A stretch of DNA of 64,000 nt from Physella acuta (taxonomy: Eukaryota; Mollusca; Gastropoda; Physidae). Where the stretch lies: NCBI RefSeq assembly GCF_028476545.1, contig NW_026731905.1:312501-376500 (forward strand), read 5' to 3'. Under the pieces are notes generated by a model. The model had not been told where the DNA came from, did no database searches, and saw only the letters and a program-made list of their open reading frames with translations. The position numbers and the translations under genes are program-made. Positions 48,420 to 59,624 of the stretch are shown piece by piece (position 1 is the first letter of the stretch; every line of letters begins with the position of its first letter).

Positions 48420-48880
48420 TCGAGTTACGGGAACTGGTACTATAGCCAAGGTCAGCCTGGGGTGTGGTGGAACTAGACACCAAGGTCACCCTGAAGTTTA
48501 GTGACAAATGCCCCAAGGTCACCCTGGGGTGTGGTGGCACCAGACACCAATGTCACCTTGAAGTTTGGTGACAAATGCCCCAAGGTCAGCCTGGGGTGTG
48601 GTGGCACCAGATACCAAGGTCAGGGTGGAGTGTGGTGGGACTAGACACCAAGGTCAGCCGGGGGTGTGGTGGCACCAGATACCAAGGTCAGGGTGGAGTG
48701 TGGTGGGACTAGACACCAAGGTCAGCCGGGGGTGTGGTGGCACCAGATACCAAGGTCAGGGTGGAGTGTGGTGGGACTAGACACCAAGGTCAGCCGGGGG
48801 TGTGGTGGCACCAGATACCAAGGTCACCCTGAAGTTTAGTGACAAATGCCCCAAAGTCACCCTGGGTTGTGGTGCCACTA
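48420..48880. repeat. 34-bp minisatellite in 68-bp higher-order pairs
   Basis: CCAAGGTCAG recurs every 34 bp (48614, 48648, 48682, 48716). Two unit types alternate strictly in the centre: one with GGGTGGAGTGTGGTGGGACT, one with CCGGGGGTGTGGTGGCACC. Confidence 0.92.
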
Positions 48881-50749
48881 TATACTACTATATCTGTTTG
48901 GCATGAAATCTCTAATTGTGAATGAAACTTCACAATGGCTAAAAAATATTGATCATATTATGTGCTTTATGAAACGGGAATTCGATTCATCAGCTTAAAC
49001 GCGAAGTCCCAAAGATGGAACAGACAACAAGGTCGACATACGTGTACTGCATCATTCTTTGTGGGGAAAAAAACTATTAAAGAATATAAAATCTCGCGTG
49101 ATTACATAAACGATAAAATAATTTAAAATATTATTTTTTTGTATTTAACTTGATGTCACCATACAATAATTGTCAACCTGGAAATAAATTGAAAGAAATA
49201 ATTGCAGGATTTCAAGATGGAAGAAGCATCAATTTAAACAAAAGTTCGTAAAAAAGTAGATAATTTCTAACAAAACAAAAGTTCGTAAAAAAGTAGATAA
49301 TTTCTGAACAAAACAGGAAATACCATATTAGGCAATACATGGGAATTTGCAATGACATCATAGAATAATAACGTTTATATTTGTAACATATTTCAAGGAC
49401 TTAAAGCATAAAAGAGGTAAATCTAGAGGAAGAAAAACAGTCCCAAATCATCAGGAAATATCGAAAATTGTGATGTATGATGTTTTGTATGGTTCATTTA
49501 AAAAATAGTATCTGATATTATTTTATTAATTTGAGTTTTAACAGTACGTTTCCAGCGATTGCGTAATGAGATAGATTTTTTTTAAAAGTAATTAATTAAC
49601 TTTCAACGTTTATTTGTTGAAAAGGCTCTATCTATCCGTTAGTTTACTCTTAGTAAGTCAACTTTGGGGAGTATATGTAGCTATTCGCAGCATCTAATCA
49701 CAAACTCCATACAATGGAAAGTTTCCATGCTACTCGCCCAGTCCTACGCGTCTACTTTAATTAACCTTTAACCTTCAACTTTTAAAACAGTTAAAATTGT
49801 TGGTTTTTTTTTGTTTTTATTTTGTCCAGCGGGTCAGCGGGTCAGCATCGCTTGGGTCCGGCCTCTGATTTCTGGCACTTACTGACCAAACGATGACGTC
49901 ACACCAACAACTGGCACTTCTGATTCCTATAACAATCATCTGCTGTGCTGATGAGGAACTGAAACGTCTGAATCGATTAAAGGAAAGAAAGAAAGGAAAA
50001 GTAATTTCGTTGTTCTTTCTTTCCAGTTTCAAGACGTGTGCAGCAGAAAGATAATTTCGTTATTTTTTTTTTACTTTTGTTTTCTTTCTTTCCTTTGTTT
50101 ATTTTGTTGTTGTTTTTTTTTTTTACTTTTAAACAGGCGAGAGCGGAGAATCTCGCGTGAGGAAATGAGATCTTCTCCTCCTAGCGAGAGTTTATCCGGC
50201 TCATAGTCAGCTGATCAAAGTGACCAATGAAATCGAAGCAAGTAGACACGGCTGTAGAGCTTCCCTGAGAAGGTTCTAGCTGCTATCTATAGGTGTCTTT
50301 CTCAGACATTTTTGTTCTCATAATACAAATTTGATGTTCATATTGCAACGTCAACCCCGAAACTTCAAACTGAGCAAAAAAAGTATTTTATCTTGAAACC
50401 TAACATAAGCTTAAACCTAAGCCTAAAACTTTATCTAAATTGAAACACAAACCTAATCTTTAAAAAAAATGGTGAGACGAATACCTTTATACTTATATTT
50501 TGGTAAGGCTAATCGATAACAATCTACACTTTACATTCTAATGCACACACTGGAACTGTGTTAAGCATACCATTAGGACACATATGTGTTGTTGAATCAT
50601 CAATGATACCCACCACATCTGACCACGTGATCATCCATTAGCATATAGTTGTGAACAGGGGGGTGTACCCTAGTAGACCACAGGGGAGATAAACAAGTAC
50701 TTTTAAATGGTGTCGTTTCCTAGTTGAGTTTAGAGGGGTTTGTTTTTTT
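48881..50749. other. Non-coding, no gene seen
   Basis: AT-rich. A 31-bp segment AACAAAAGTTCGTAAAAAAG occurs twice (about 49235, 49272). TGACGTCA at 49894-49901 and CAGGGGAGATAAAC at 50681-50694. Confidence 0.45.
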
Positions 50750-51000
50750 ATCGGTTGTTTATCATGAGTTGTTTATTCTAAGTTGTTATTGTAAGTTGTT
50801 ATTTTGAGTTGTTTATTGTGCTTTGTTTATTATGAATTGTGTTTATTGTGAATTGTTTGTTGTGAGTTGTTTATTATAAGTTTATTGTGAGTTGTTATTG
50901 TGAGTTGTTTATTATGAGTTTTTTATTGTGGGTTGTTTATTATAAGTTGTTTATTTTGTTGTTTACTTTTAGCTGTTTACTTTCAGCTGTTTACTATGAA
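50750..51000. repeat. Degenerate GAGTTGTTTATT array
   Basis: Irregular repeats of a 10-13-bp unit related to GTGAGTTGTTTATT; no fixed period. Confidence 0.75.
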
Positions 51001-51702
51001 TTGTTATTTGCTACGATTCCTTTACTGCTATTTATTCTTTTAAAAACATATACCCTCCACCCCACCCCTTCATTACGAATATACAAACGAAGTTGTATCC
51101 CATTCTGTCTAAGACCATGTTTTCCCCTCACTTAGCCCAATTCACAATTTCTTCCTCACCCCCCCCCCCCCCCATACACACACTGCATAAGCTGTAAAGT
51201 TCTACACCGTCCCATCGTATGCATGATTCACATTGTATTAACACGAGTTTTATGCTGGGAGAAATAAGTGCAGGGAGGTAACTTATTTCAGGGCATGTAA
51301 AAATATAGTCTCCCCTTATCTGAATTTCAAACCAAAGACAATCCTCCTTTTTTTCCAGCGAAAAAAAAAAGGTGAATCGATTGTCATATTTATTTAACTA
51401 TGCTTGAATAATCGTGAGTGCGTGTCTGCTTGGAAATAACTCACAAAAACGTGAGGTTTAGGGATTCGAGGGCATGCAAATACATACTTTTTTTTTCTCG
51501 ATACTTTATTATTTACGTTTTGTTTGTAATAGTTTCTGGATCCGAATATTCATGGTACTATATTCTAGAGTAGGTGATGTTAAGCGTCTGTTATCTGTAA
51601 CTGCAATCTGAATTTCTGCTTAGTTCCGATATTCCTTGAACATCTTTATTTCTCTGGGTACTTGATATAGACAACATAATTCATGCAGAATTTAATGTAG
51701 AT
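51001..51702. other. Non-coding, no gene seen
   Basis: AT-rich with a C15-type run near 51158-51173 and a recurrent AGGGAGGTAACTT motif at 51272. Confidence 0.45.
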
Positions 51703-51915
51703 GATACGGCGTGGTGTAGAGGTAGAACGCTAGACTACTAAGCCGAAAGTCTCAAGATCGAATTCGATTCAAGTAATAAGACGTCCCTTAGTCCATCCAG
51801 CTATTATGGGTACCCATTTCACGTAAAGGGAAAGTAAAGGCAGATGGGAATATTGCTGACCACAGCGGCATAGTGCTGACCACTTTTCGAAAAAGGAACT
51901 TCAATTGTACTTTAT
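51703..51915 (+). mobile_element. tRNA-derived SINE
   Basis: Head with GTGGTGTAGAGGTAGAACGC (A-box-like, 51711-51730) and a weak B box AGATCGAATTCG (51754-51765). The body contains CCATCCAGCTATTATGGGTA and GGGAAAGTAAAGGC and ends GAACTTCAATTGTACTTTAT, closely matching the tail of the SINE at 41074-41287. Target duplication not resolved. Confidence 0.82.
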
Positions 51916-52794
51916 GCATGCATTTTCTAGCTTATTAAGTGCCTATTATTGTAAACCTTGAATACTTAGCTAGGTTAACGTCTAATTCACAAAGCACTTT
52001 TCGTAACTGACTTCTTCATAAAGTGCTAAGATGGGAAGTATCAAGCTAAGAGAAATTACAAATCAAACATTATTCTAATAAAATGAGCGTTATTTATAAA
52101 AAAAAAAAAAAACACAATTCGATATCGCATAATTTTAGAAACTTTGATTTTCATAACATTATAGTTCCGTCATAACACTTTAGCTCCGGAAATCTTAAGC
52201 TCCGAGACTGAAAAATCCCCCTCCAAGACTCAGCTTTCTCTATAGCGAACGGATCTCTAAAAATACACCAATTGTTTTGTCTATATCTTCGCGTCGATGC
52301 TAGCGGCCTAAAAACACCATCGGGAAAGGGAGCGGCACGAAATAAAATTAATGAACCTTGGTTTGTGTTTTGAAATCACAAGCAATAAACTGCGCTAGGA
52401 CGGGACATTGAGAGTGGGGTGGGGGTGGGGGGTGCTTCTGGAAACGGCATGGAAACAATGGCCAGGCAATAAAAAGGCAAAAAAGCGGAAAATTCAGCCC
52501 AGGATGGCGTAACAAAGTGGAAAATAAATCATAAATAATAATAGACACGTCATTGATCGGGTATCTACGGCAGGGGGCGGTATCGACTACGTGTACTTTA
52601 TTGTGCGATTATGATTATTATCATCTAGTTATTGCCGGGTGTTTGATTTGATCGTTAGTAGTCGATTACTAATAGGCGAGCTAGATTAAAGGTTTTTTTT
52701 TAATAAAAATAAATGATTAAGATGTTGTAAAATGATTTTTTTTTGTTGATCGTGTTTTTGAGATTTTGGTTAGGGTAATGTAGACCGATGGGAT
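51916..52794. other. Non-coding, no gene seen
   Basis: AT-rich with homopolymer A and T runs; no exon. Confidence 0.5.
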
Positions 52795-52965
52795 TTTTTG
52801 ATGGGATTGTTTGATGGGATTGTTTGATGGGATTGTTTGATGGGATTGTTTGATGGGATCGTTTGATGGGATCGTTTGATGGGATCGTTTGATGGGATCG
52901 TTTGATGGGATCGTTTGATGGGATCGTTTGATGGGATCGTTTGATGGGATCGTTTGATGAAGTTG
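52795..52965. repeat. 13-bp minisatellite with a block switch
   Basis: About 13 units of TGATGGGATYGTT. The first five carry T at the variable position and the following eight carry C, with a single switch between blocks. Confidence 0.94.
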
Positions 52966-53384
52966 TTCATGACGTCTTTTTTTGTGATTGATGACATGTT
53001 TGACGGGATTATTTGATGGGAATAAATTATGTGTCCTTTTTATGGGATGGTATCTGTGTATTTGTGTGTGTATTTGTGTGTGTGCATTTGTATGTGTGCA
53101 TTTTGTGTGTGTATATCTGTGAGCGTGTTTGCGAAAAACAAAATGAAAGTGTGTTAGTGTGTGCGTTTTTGAGTGCTCACTTGACTTAACGACAGTGCAA
53201 TAGTTCGGGGTTATTGAGTACGAGCATATGAGCATATTTGTAAGCATATAATTGAGACGATGTACGAAACTGTTCAAGCTATCGATTATGTAAGCGCCCA
53301 AGTGCATCAAACTATCCAATCCAACATAAGCTCAACATTGATTTATGTTAAAAACGTGTTGGCGCTATTTATAGTTGAATTACA
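52966..53384. other. Non-coding, GT-rich patch
   Basis: TGTGTG-rich sequence (53055-53165) and AT-rich DNA. The 200-codon minus-strand frame over this region and the array is simple sequence. Confidence 0.5.
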
Positions 53385-54175
53385 TTGGTGTACATATCAT
53401 GCTGACAAACATTTCATGGTGCCAGTTGATGACATGTGAGATTTTATTGTGCCAGTAGATGGCATGTCAAGTGAAATGTTATTGTACTAGTAGATGACAT
53501 GCCAACTGACATTCCATTGTGCTAGTAGATGACATGCCAACTGACATTCAATTGTGCTAGTAGATGACATGCCAACTGACATTCAATTGTGCTAGTAGAT
53601 GACATGCCAACTGACATTCCATTGTGCTAGTAGATGACATGCCGACTGACAATCCATTGTGCCAGTCGATGACATGCCAACTGACATTCCATTGTGCTAG
53701 TAGATGACATGTCAAGTGACATTCCATTATGCTAGTAGATGACATATCAATTGACATTCCATTGTGTCAGTAGATGACATGCCGACTGACATTCCATCGT
53801 GCCAGTTGATGACATGTGACATTTCATTGTGCCAGTAGATGACATGTCACCTGACATTCCATTGTGCTAATAGATAACATGACATTCCATTCTGTCAGTA
53901 GATGACATGTCATCTGACATTCCATTGTGTCAGTAGATGACATGTCCCCTGACATTCCATTGTGCTAATAGATAACATGACATTCTATTGTGCCAGTAGA
54001 TGACATGTCATCTGACATTCCATTGTGTCAGTAGATGATATATCAATTGACATTCCATTGTGTCAGTAGATGGCATGCCAACTGACATTTCATTGTGCCA
54101 GTAGATGACATGCCAACTGACATTTCATTGTGCCAGTAGATGACATGTCACCTGACATTCCATTGTGCAAGTCCA
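53385..54175. repeat. 35-bp minisatellite, ~22 units
   Basis: The unit contains TAGATGACATGCCAACTGAC and ATTCCATTGTGCTAG; period 35 bp in the clean centre (TAGATG at 53526 and 53561). The edges are more diverged and include shortened units. It is one of the two longest arrays in the window. Confidence 0.94.
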
Positions 54176-55134
54176 GGTTTGGCTACGACTCGTGTATCAT
54201 TACGCGAGTGGTTGAGCGCGGATCAATACTTAATCTCAAGGCGCGAATTGTCTCCCTGTCCGGAATTTCAAGACAATTTCACCCCATCTACGTGTACTGA
54301 AGATACAGCCTTCAACCAATCAGTGCTTACGTTTTCGTCACGTGCTCATTGGTTTATTTACCAATGGATAAGAGTCATCATTTCCGGTGGACGGTAGATT
54401 TTATATTTGGTTTTATGCATGTTTTTATACACTTTAAAAGCTATTCATTATCTAATCTGTTAAGTTCAAATAAAACCATCACAATGCAATACTATAACAG
54501 TTACTAGACATATACCGGCGTGGGAACAGAATCACAAATGGCACCAGCTTAATTAAGGTCACCAATGTGCTTAACAAGACTCGTGTTTCGTTTTTAATAA
54601 TTCCAGTTTTAATTATTCTTGTCGTTTTAAAACAACGCCGTTTTTCATTCATTGTAGTTTTTAGACAAATAATAGAGAGAAACAATAGCAGTTTTTAGAA
54701 TTTTTTATAATGAAAAAGAAAATGTTTTGTGTGTGTGTGTGTGTAGAATGAAAGATACCATTTTAGCAACGTTATTACTGTGGATTTGGTGCAATTCGTG
54801 TTGGGTTTTTGTGTGTGTTGTTTTTGTGTGTACGCTCACACGAATCGCTAATTACCGGTAATTACTGTAGAGCTGTATGGATAATTAGAAAATGCTCTGC
54901 CCGATGATTGTTTCCCTGTTTGTAATTAAGCAAAGGTTTGTTTTTCTGTGATCTGCCGCTAATGGACGAAATAAGGGGTTATGTAGGGATTAGCATCGGT
55001 AAGAGTTGTATAGGGATTAGCAGCGGGTTAGATAAGTCCAGCTAAAGTGTGTGTGTGGGGGGGGGGGGGAGGGGGTCCACTTAAAGAGAAGGTCGATTAG
55101 TAAAAGGCCAACGCATAGTCACATGGCGAACTTA
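54176..55134. other. Non-coding, no gene seen
   Basis: It holds a (GT)n (54728-54745) and a G10 run (about 55058-55070). The GC-richer patch at 54180-54390 has no supportable exon. Confidence 0.45.
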
Positions 55135-55255
55135 TATGGTGAACTATCAACCAGCCAACATTATAAACTATCAACCAGCCAACATTATCAACTATCAACC
55201 AGCCAACATTATCAACTATCAACCAGCCAACATTATCAACTATCAACCTGGTCGC
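55135..55255. repeat. 24-bp minisatellite
   Basis: About five units of ACTATCAACCAGCCAACATT plus four bases, period 24 bp (55143, 55167, 55191). Confidence 0.93.
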
Positions 55256-55983
55256 GTAGTTAACTGGCTAACGGCTAACATACACAAGCGGCTAAGGTCT
55301 GGTTAACTAGCGTGCTTAAAACCCATACCTATAACTTCTATCTGGCCAGCTAGACTTTTAATTTACTTTAATCAAAAGGACTTGAATGTCTTTCATCAAG
55401 CTTCACACAAGACGCCATCCTTAGGAAACAGCTAGGGCGAGTCGCCTTTATATTCCCCGTCTGATCAGATACACTTCCGACCTGGCTGAATGAACGGGTG
55501 ATTGATGTAACCCCCCCCCCCCCCCCCCCACCCACATCTAGAATCGAACTCAAACTTTTCGAGCTTGTCATCTTGTGTTTCCACCTGTCAGCTGCGCCAC
55601 TCACCACCACGCTTGCAGCTAATCTACAACAGCAATTATTTGAAACAACACCTACCACTACCGCACGGCAACTCGAAGTAAGTTATTTTTTTTTTAAATA
55701 TTCTAATCAATGAGATAAAGCAGACGGCACATAATCTAAACATTAGCTAATAATTTACCCCCCCCCCTCGCCCCAGTCGTCGACTGTCATTACATACACG
55801 TATAAGCCTCTGTTTGCGGCTGCCATTACATACACGTATGCTATCAACTTCTGTTCGTAGAAATTAATTTAACTCGCGCTGACGTAGAAGTCCAGAGGCA
55901 GAACCGCATCCCTTAATTGGGGATGATTGTCTCATGATTGCTTCATGCGAGTCCCATCCTAGCATCACGTCATCCGAACATAA
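55256..55983. other. Non-coding, no gene seen
   Basis: A long C run (about 55510-55529), another near 55760, and a short doubled CATTACATACACGTAT (about 55790-55840). No exon. Confidence 0.45.
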
Positions 55984-56785
55984 CGGGCAGAGGATGATGG
56001 GAGACGGGCAGAGGATGATGGGAGACGGGCAGAGGATGATGGGAGGGCAGAGGATGATGGGAGGGCAGAGGATGATGGGAGGGCAGAGGATGATGGGAGA
56101 CGGGCAGAGGATGATGGGAGACGGGCAGAGGATGATGGGAGACGGGCAGAGGATGATGGGAGACGGGCAGAGGATGATGGGAGACGGGCAGAGGATGATG
56201 GGAGGGCAGAGGATGATGGGAGACGGGCAGAGGATGATGGGAGGGCAGAGGATGATTGGAGACGGGCAAATGATGATGGGAGACGGGCAGAGGATGATGG
56301 TAGGGCAGAGGATGATGGGAGACGGGCAGAGGATGATGGGAGGGCAGAGGATGATGGGAGACGGGCAAATGATGATGGGAGACGGGCAGAGGATGAAGGG
56401 AGACGGGCAGATGATGATGGGAGACGGGCAGAGGATGAAGGGAGACGGGCAGAGGATGATGGGAGGGCAGAGGATGATGGGAGGGCAGAGGATGATGGGA
56501 GACGGGCAAAGGATGATGGGAGACGGGCAAAGGATGATGGGAGACGGGCAGAGGATGATGGGAGACGGGCAGAGGATGAAGGGAGACGGGCAGAGGATGA
56601 TGGGAGGGCAGAGGATGATGGGAGGGCAGAGGATGATGGTAGGGCAGAGGATGATGGGAGACGGGCAGAGGATGATGGGAGACGGGCAAAGGATGATGGG
56701 AGGGCACAGGATGATGGGAGAGTAAAGGATGATGGGAGGGTAAAGGATGATGGGAGACGGGCAAAGGATGATGGGAGCAGTTATC
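55984..56785. repeat. Composite 18/21-bp purine-rich minisatellite
   Basis: About 40 units of GGGCAGAGGATGATGGGAGAC (21 bp) mixed with an 18-bp version lacking three bases (GGGCAGAGGATGATGGGA). All unit lengths are multiples of three, which leaves frames of about 260-340 codons open on both strands. They spell pure repeats and are not credible genes. The plus strand is very poor in C and T. Confidence 0.96.
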
Positions 56786-56854
56786 GTCACAGCTTGTGAA
56801 GTATGATTCACAGCCGTAGGTGGTTGTGTTCTAATCAAAATTATGGGATAGCGT

Positions 56855-57110
56855 ATGGAGAGATCATCTAGGCCAGAATCGTGTGGGGTAATCGTCAAGG
56901 CTAGAATCGTGTGGGGTAATCGTCAAGGCTAGAATCGTGTGGGGTAATCGTCAAGGCCAGAATCGTGTGAGGTAATTCTCAAGGCCATATTTGTTTGGGG
57001 TAATCGTCTAGGCCAGAATCGTGTGGGCTAAAAAAGACAAGAATCGTGTGTGGTATTCGTCACCGTTTGATGTAGCAAGTAATCGTTTGAGATGTAACGG
57101 GTACGTAGTA
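56855..57110. repeat. 28-bp minisatellite, degenerate to the right
   Basis: Units of TAATCGTCAAGGCTAGAATC plus GTGTGGGG; GTGTGGGG at 56881 and 56909. TAATCG-containing remnants continue to about 57355. Confidence 0.9.
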
Positions 57111-57489
57111 ATCGTCACCGCCAGGAGTTCATGGAATAATTGTCAGAATTTAATGAGTGGTTATTTTCAGATGAAAAATCGTGTGGAGTAATTAACAGAC
57201 ATAAGCACTGTACGCAGCTATCATTAGACATTAATTGTATGTAGTAATCGTTAGATATATAAATTAAATAAAGTAATCGCCCCACATTAATAATATGAAG
57301 TAATCGCAATACATTTATTATATGAAGTAATCGCCATGCATTAATTATATGAAGTAATTGATAGAGATGGGAAACTGTTGAAGGTGATCCTCCATGGCTG
57401 GCTTTGTTTAAGTTGTCGTCTGCTGATAATGTTTAAAGACTTTACCAAACGATATCAAAAGACACGACTGACATCATAAGAGACGTATG
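57111..57489. other. Non-coding, decayed edge of the 28-bp array
   Basis: Scattered AAGTAATCG words, otherwise AT-rich. Confidence 0.5.
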
Positions 57490-57497
57490 GTTTAATG

Positions 57498-57714
57498 CAG
57501 GGGTCTCCAAACTTTTCAGTCCGAGGGCCGCATTAACTATCAAATTTCAGTTCGGGGGCCATGTTCTTCCAGGCATGTCTTTGATTTTTCTGGGCAAAAT
57601 TCCTCAGCCATCACCAACAAACGTTTTTTCCATGGACAAAAAGATCTCCGCGGGCCGGACGAGAGGACCTCGAGGGCCGCATCCGGCCCGCGGGCCGTAG
57701 TTTGGAGACCCCTG
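57498..57714. mobile_element. hAT MITE with CAGGGGTCTCC ends, copy 2
   Basis: Near-identical to 43701-43918 with the same terminal repeats and a perfect 8-bp target duplication GTTTAATG (57490-57497 and 57715-57722). High similarity between copies implies recent or coeval insertion. Confidence 0.95.
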
Positions 57715-57722
57715 GTTTAATG

Positions 57723-58739
57723 GGACGACAAAGGAAACCTCTGGCATTGGTTTGGTTTAACACAGAAAACTTGTACACACCTGCTTAGTAATAAGACATG
57801 GGGTTTGTTTTTTTTTCTATAGAGTCGACTATCTGATACTATATCTGAAGAGGTTCATGAGTCTATTGATCCTATAGATGACGTCATATGCACGAGCGGG
57901 ACGTCATACTGACTCGGTGTGACGTCACACGCCTCTGGGCGATGTTTAAAAACAAAAAAAACTTGAGATCGCGTGAAATCACGTAGATGAAACGTCATAC
58001 ACATCTGGGTGACGTCATTCAGATTTCTGTGACGTCACGTAATTTTGTTTGGCGCTACATGTTGCTTGATTACGGTGATGATACACAATGACGTCGATGT
58101 CTCATACCTCTAGTGTATTCAGACCCCCACACACTCCCCTCTACCTATCCTCTAAACACATCCAGCGTGCTCGCTATCAGCTCTAAACAATCACAACTCA
58201 CCAACTCCATTCCGCAATCCCATCCTGACCAAACCCAGTAAAAATCTAATTGTTTAACGACTCCCGTTTATCGTATTTACAGCGCGGGATAGAAAAATAA
58301 AACTCCCCGTCAACACAATCAAGGAAACATTACCAGCAGTTAAATTTGATAAATAATTGTCGCTGTATCGTCGAACATGCGGGAAAACCAAATCGTATAT
58401 TTTCCCGACTAATGTCCCGAAAACCATTTACCCCTTTAGCGTGATAGGCGCAACTACTTAAAACTAAGAAAGGAATCAAATTTGATAATTGTAGGCGTAT
58501 AGCGGTTGGCACGGTGAAAGATGGCGGTGGCTTTTTTTTTTTTTTGCTGACGTGTCGGTTTGTTGGTGACGTAAGATGTCGAAAGACTGCGTCGCATAAA
58601 AAAGTTTACACAAATAAGTGGATAGATTTTTTTAATCATACAAACTGCTAGACCAGTTACAAATTAGAAGATACCCTCCCCCCCCCCCTTAACACAAACA
58701 TGTTTTACGTAACGAACACACTGCCGATACAAACAACTT
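57723..58739. other. Non-coding; contains the CRE cluster
   Basis: Apart from the CRE palindromes (57879-58037), it holds a YY1-type AAGATGGCGG at 58518-58527 and a C10 run near 58679. No exon. Confidence 0.5.
57879..58037. promoter_or_regulatory. Cluster of four TGACGTCA (CRE) palindromes
   Basis: Perfect CREB/ATF octamers at 57879-57886, 57920-57927, 58010-58017 and 58030-58037, plus TGACGTCG at 58089. Part of the surrounding sequence is weakly repetitive (ACGTCATAC, CATCTGGGTGACGTC). Either a regulatory cluster or a decayed tandem repeat would give this pattern. Confidence 0.45.
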
Positions 58740-59120
58740 ATGCTGCGCTGAGGCTAATTGGTTGTGGTGTGGGACCTATACAGAGCTACGGCCGACTGGA
58801 TTTTGTGTGGAACTTACATAGAGCTAAGTTTGATTAGCTTTAGTTTGGAACTTATACAGAGCTAAGGTCGATTAGCTTTGGCGTGGAACTTATACAGAGC
58901 TAAGGCTGAATGTCTTTAATGTGTAGCTTTTACATAGCTTAGGTCGCCTGGCTTTTGATAAGGATATTATACTTATCTTAGACTAATTGGCTTTGATAAC
59001 TAAACTGTATATAGATTCGACCAATGCTTTTTCAATGATCGCATACATAGCTTAGGTCTATTGGTATCTTAACGACAGATCTTAGGTCTATTGGCATCTT
59101 AACAAACCATACAGAGCTTA
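58740..59120. repeat. Degenerate 38-bp minisatellite
   Basis: Units around GGAACTTATACAGAGCTAAG, about eight copies, increasingly diverged toward the right. Confidence 0.85.
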
Positions 59121-59563
59121 CTCCGATTGCTATTAGTTATGAGCCACCCACCTCCACCCACCCTACAGACTGTACACTCGGTGTGTTTTATAATTTAGCA
59201 AGGTGGTTCGCACGGGCTGAACCCTGCCCATCAGGACTCTCGTCTCTATCGATTGACAATTAAAACGAGGTCTAGATAAAAAAAAACACATAAAACATGA
59301 AACGTGGGGGCACGGCCAACACGGTGGGGGTGGGGGTGGGCAAACATCCCGGGCGCCACCCTCGCGACGCCAAGTGAGGCCGCATGGGACGGCGGGGTCG
59401 GGATTCTAGAGGCCCAGGTTCGAGTCTGTGTGACGCCTGTGACTCCAAGTACATCAGATGACTGATGGAGCACTTCACGTTGTGTGGGTGTCTATGTGCA
59501 CTCATCATTACATCATTGCACGATCGTCTCTTATCAGATCTCACTAGAACAGAGGAATTATAA

Positions 59564-59565
<2 letters not shown>
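59121..59565. other. Non-coding; possible SINE-like fragment
   Basis: A GC-rich patch with the B-box-like AGGTTCGAGTCTG (about 59418-59430) but no convincing A box or body. It may be a SINE relic; confidence is low. Confidence 0.3.

Positions 59566-59621
<56 letters not shown>
59566..59621. repeat. (TA)n microsatellite
   Basis: About 56 bp of TA, followed by a short GA-rich stretch. Confidence 0.95.

Positions 59622-59624
<3 letters not shown>

Noticed and set aside
52717-53319. 200-codon minus-strand frame
   Set aside because: It is made of the 13-bp array and GT-rich simple sequence.
55864-56898. Open frames of about 260-340 codons on both strands
   Set aside because: They lie in a tandem array whose units are 18 or 21 bp. 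All frames stay open because the period is a multiple of three, and the peptides are pure repeats.
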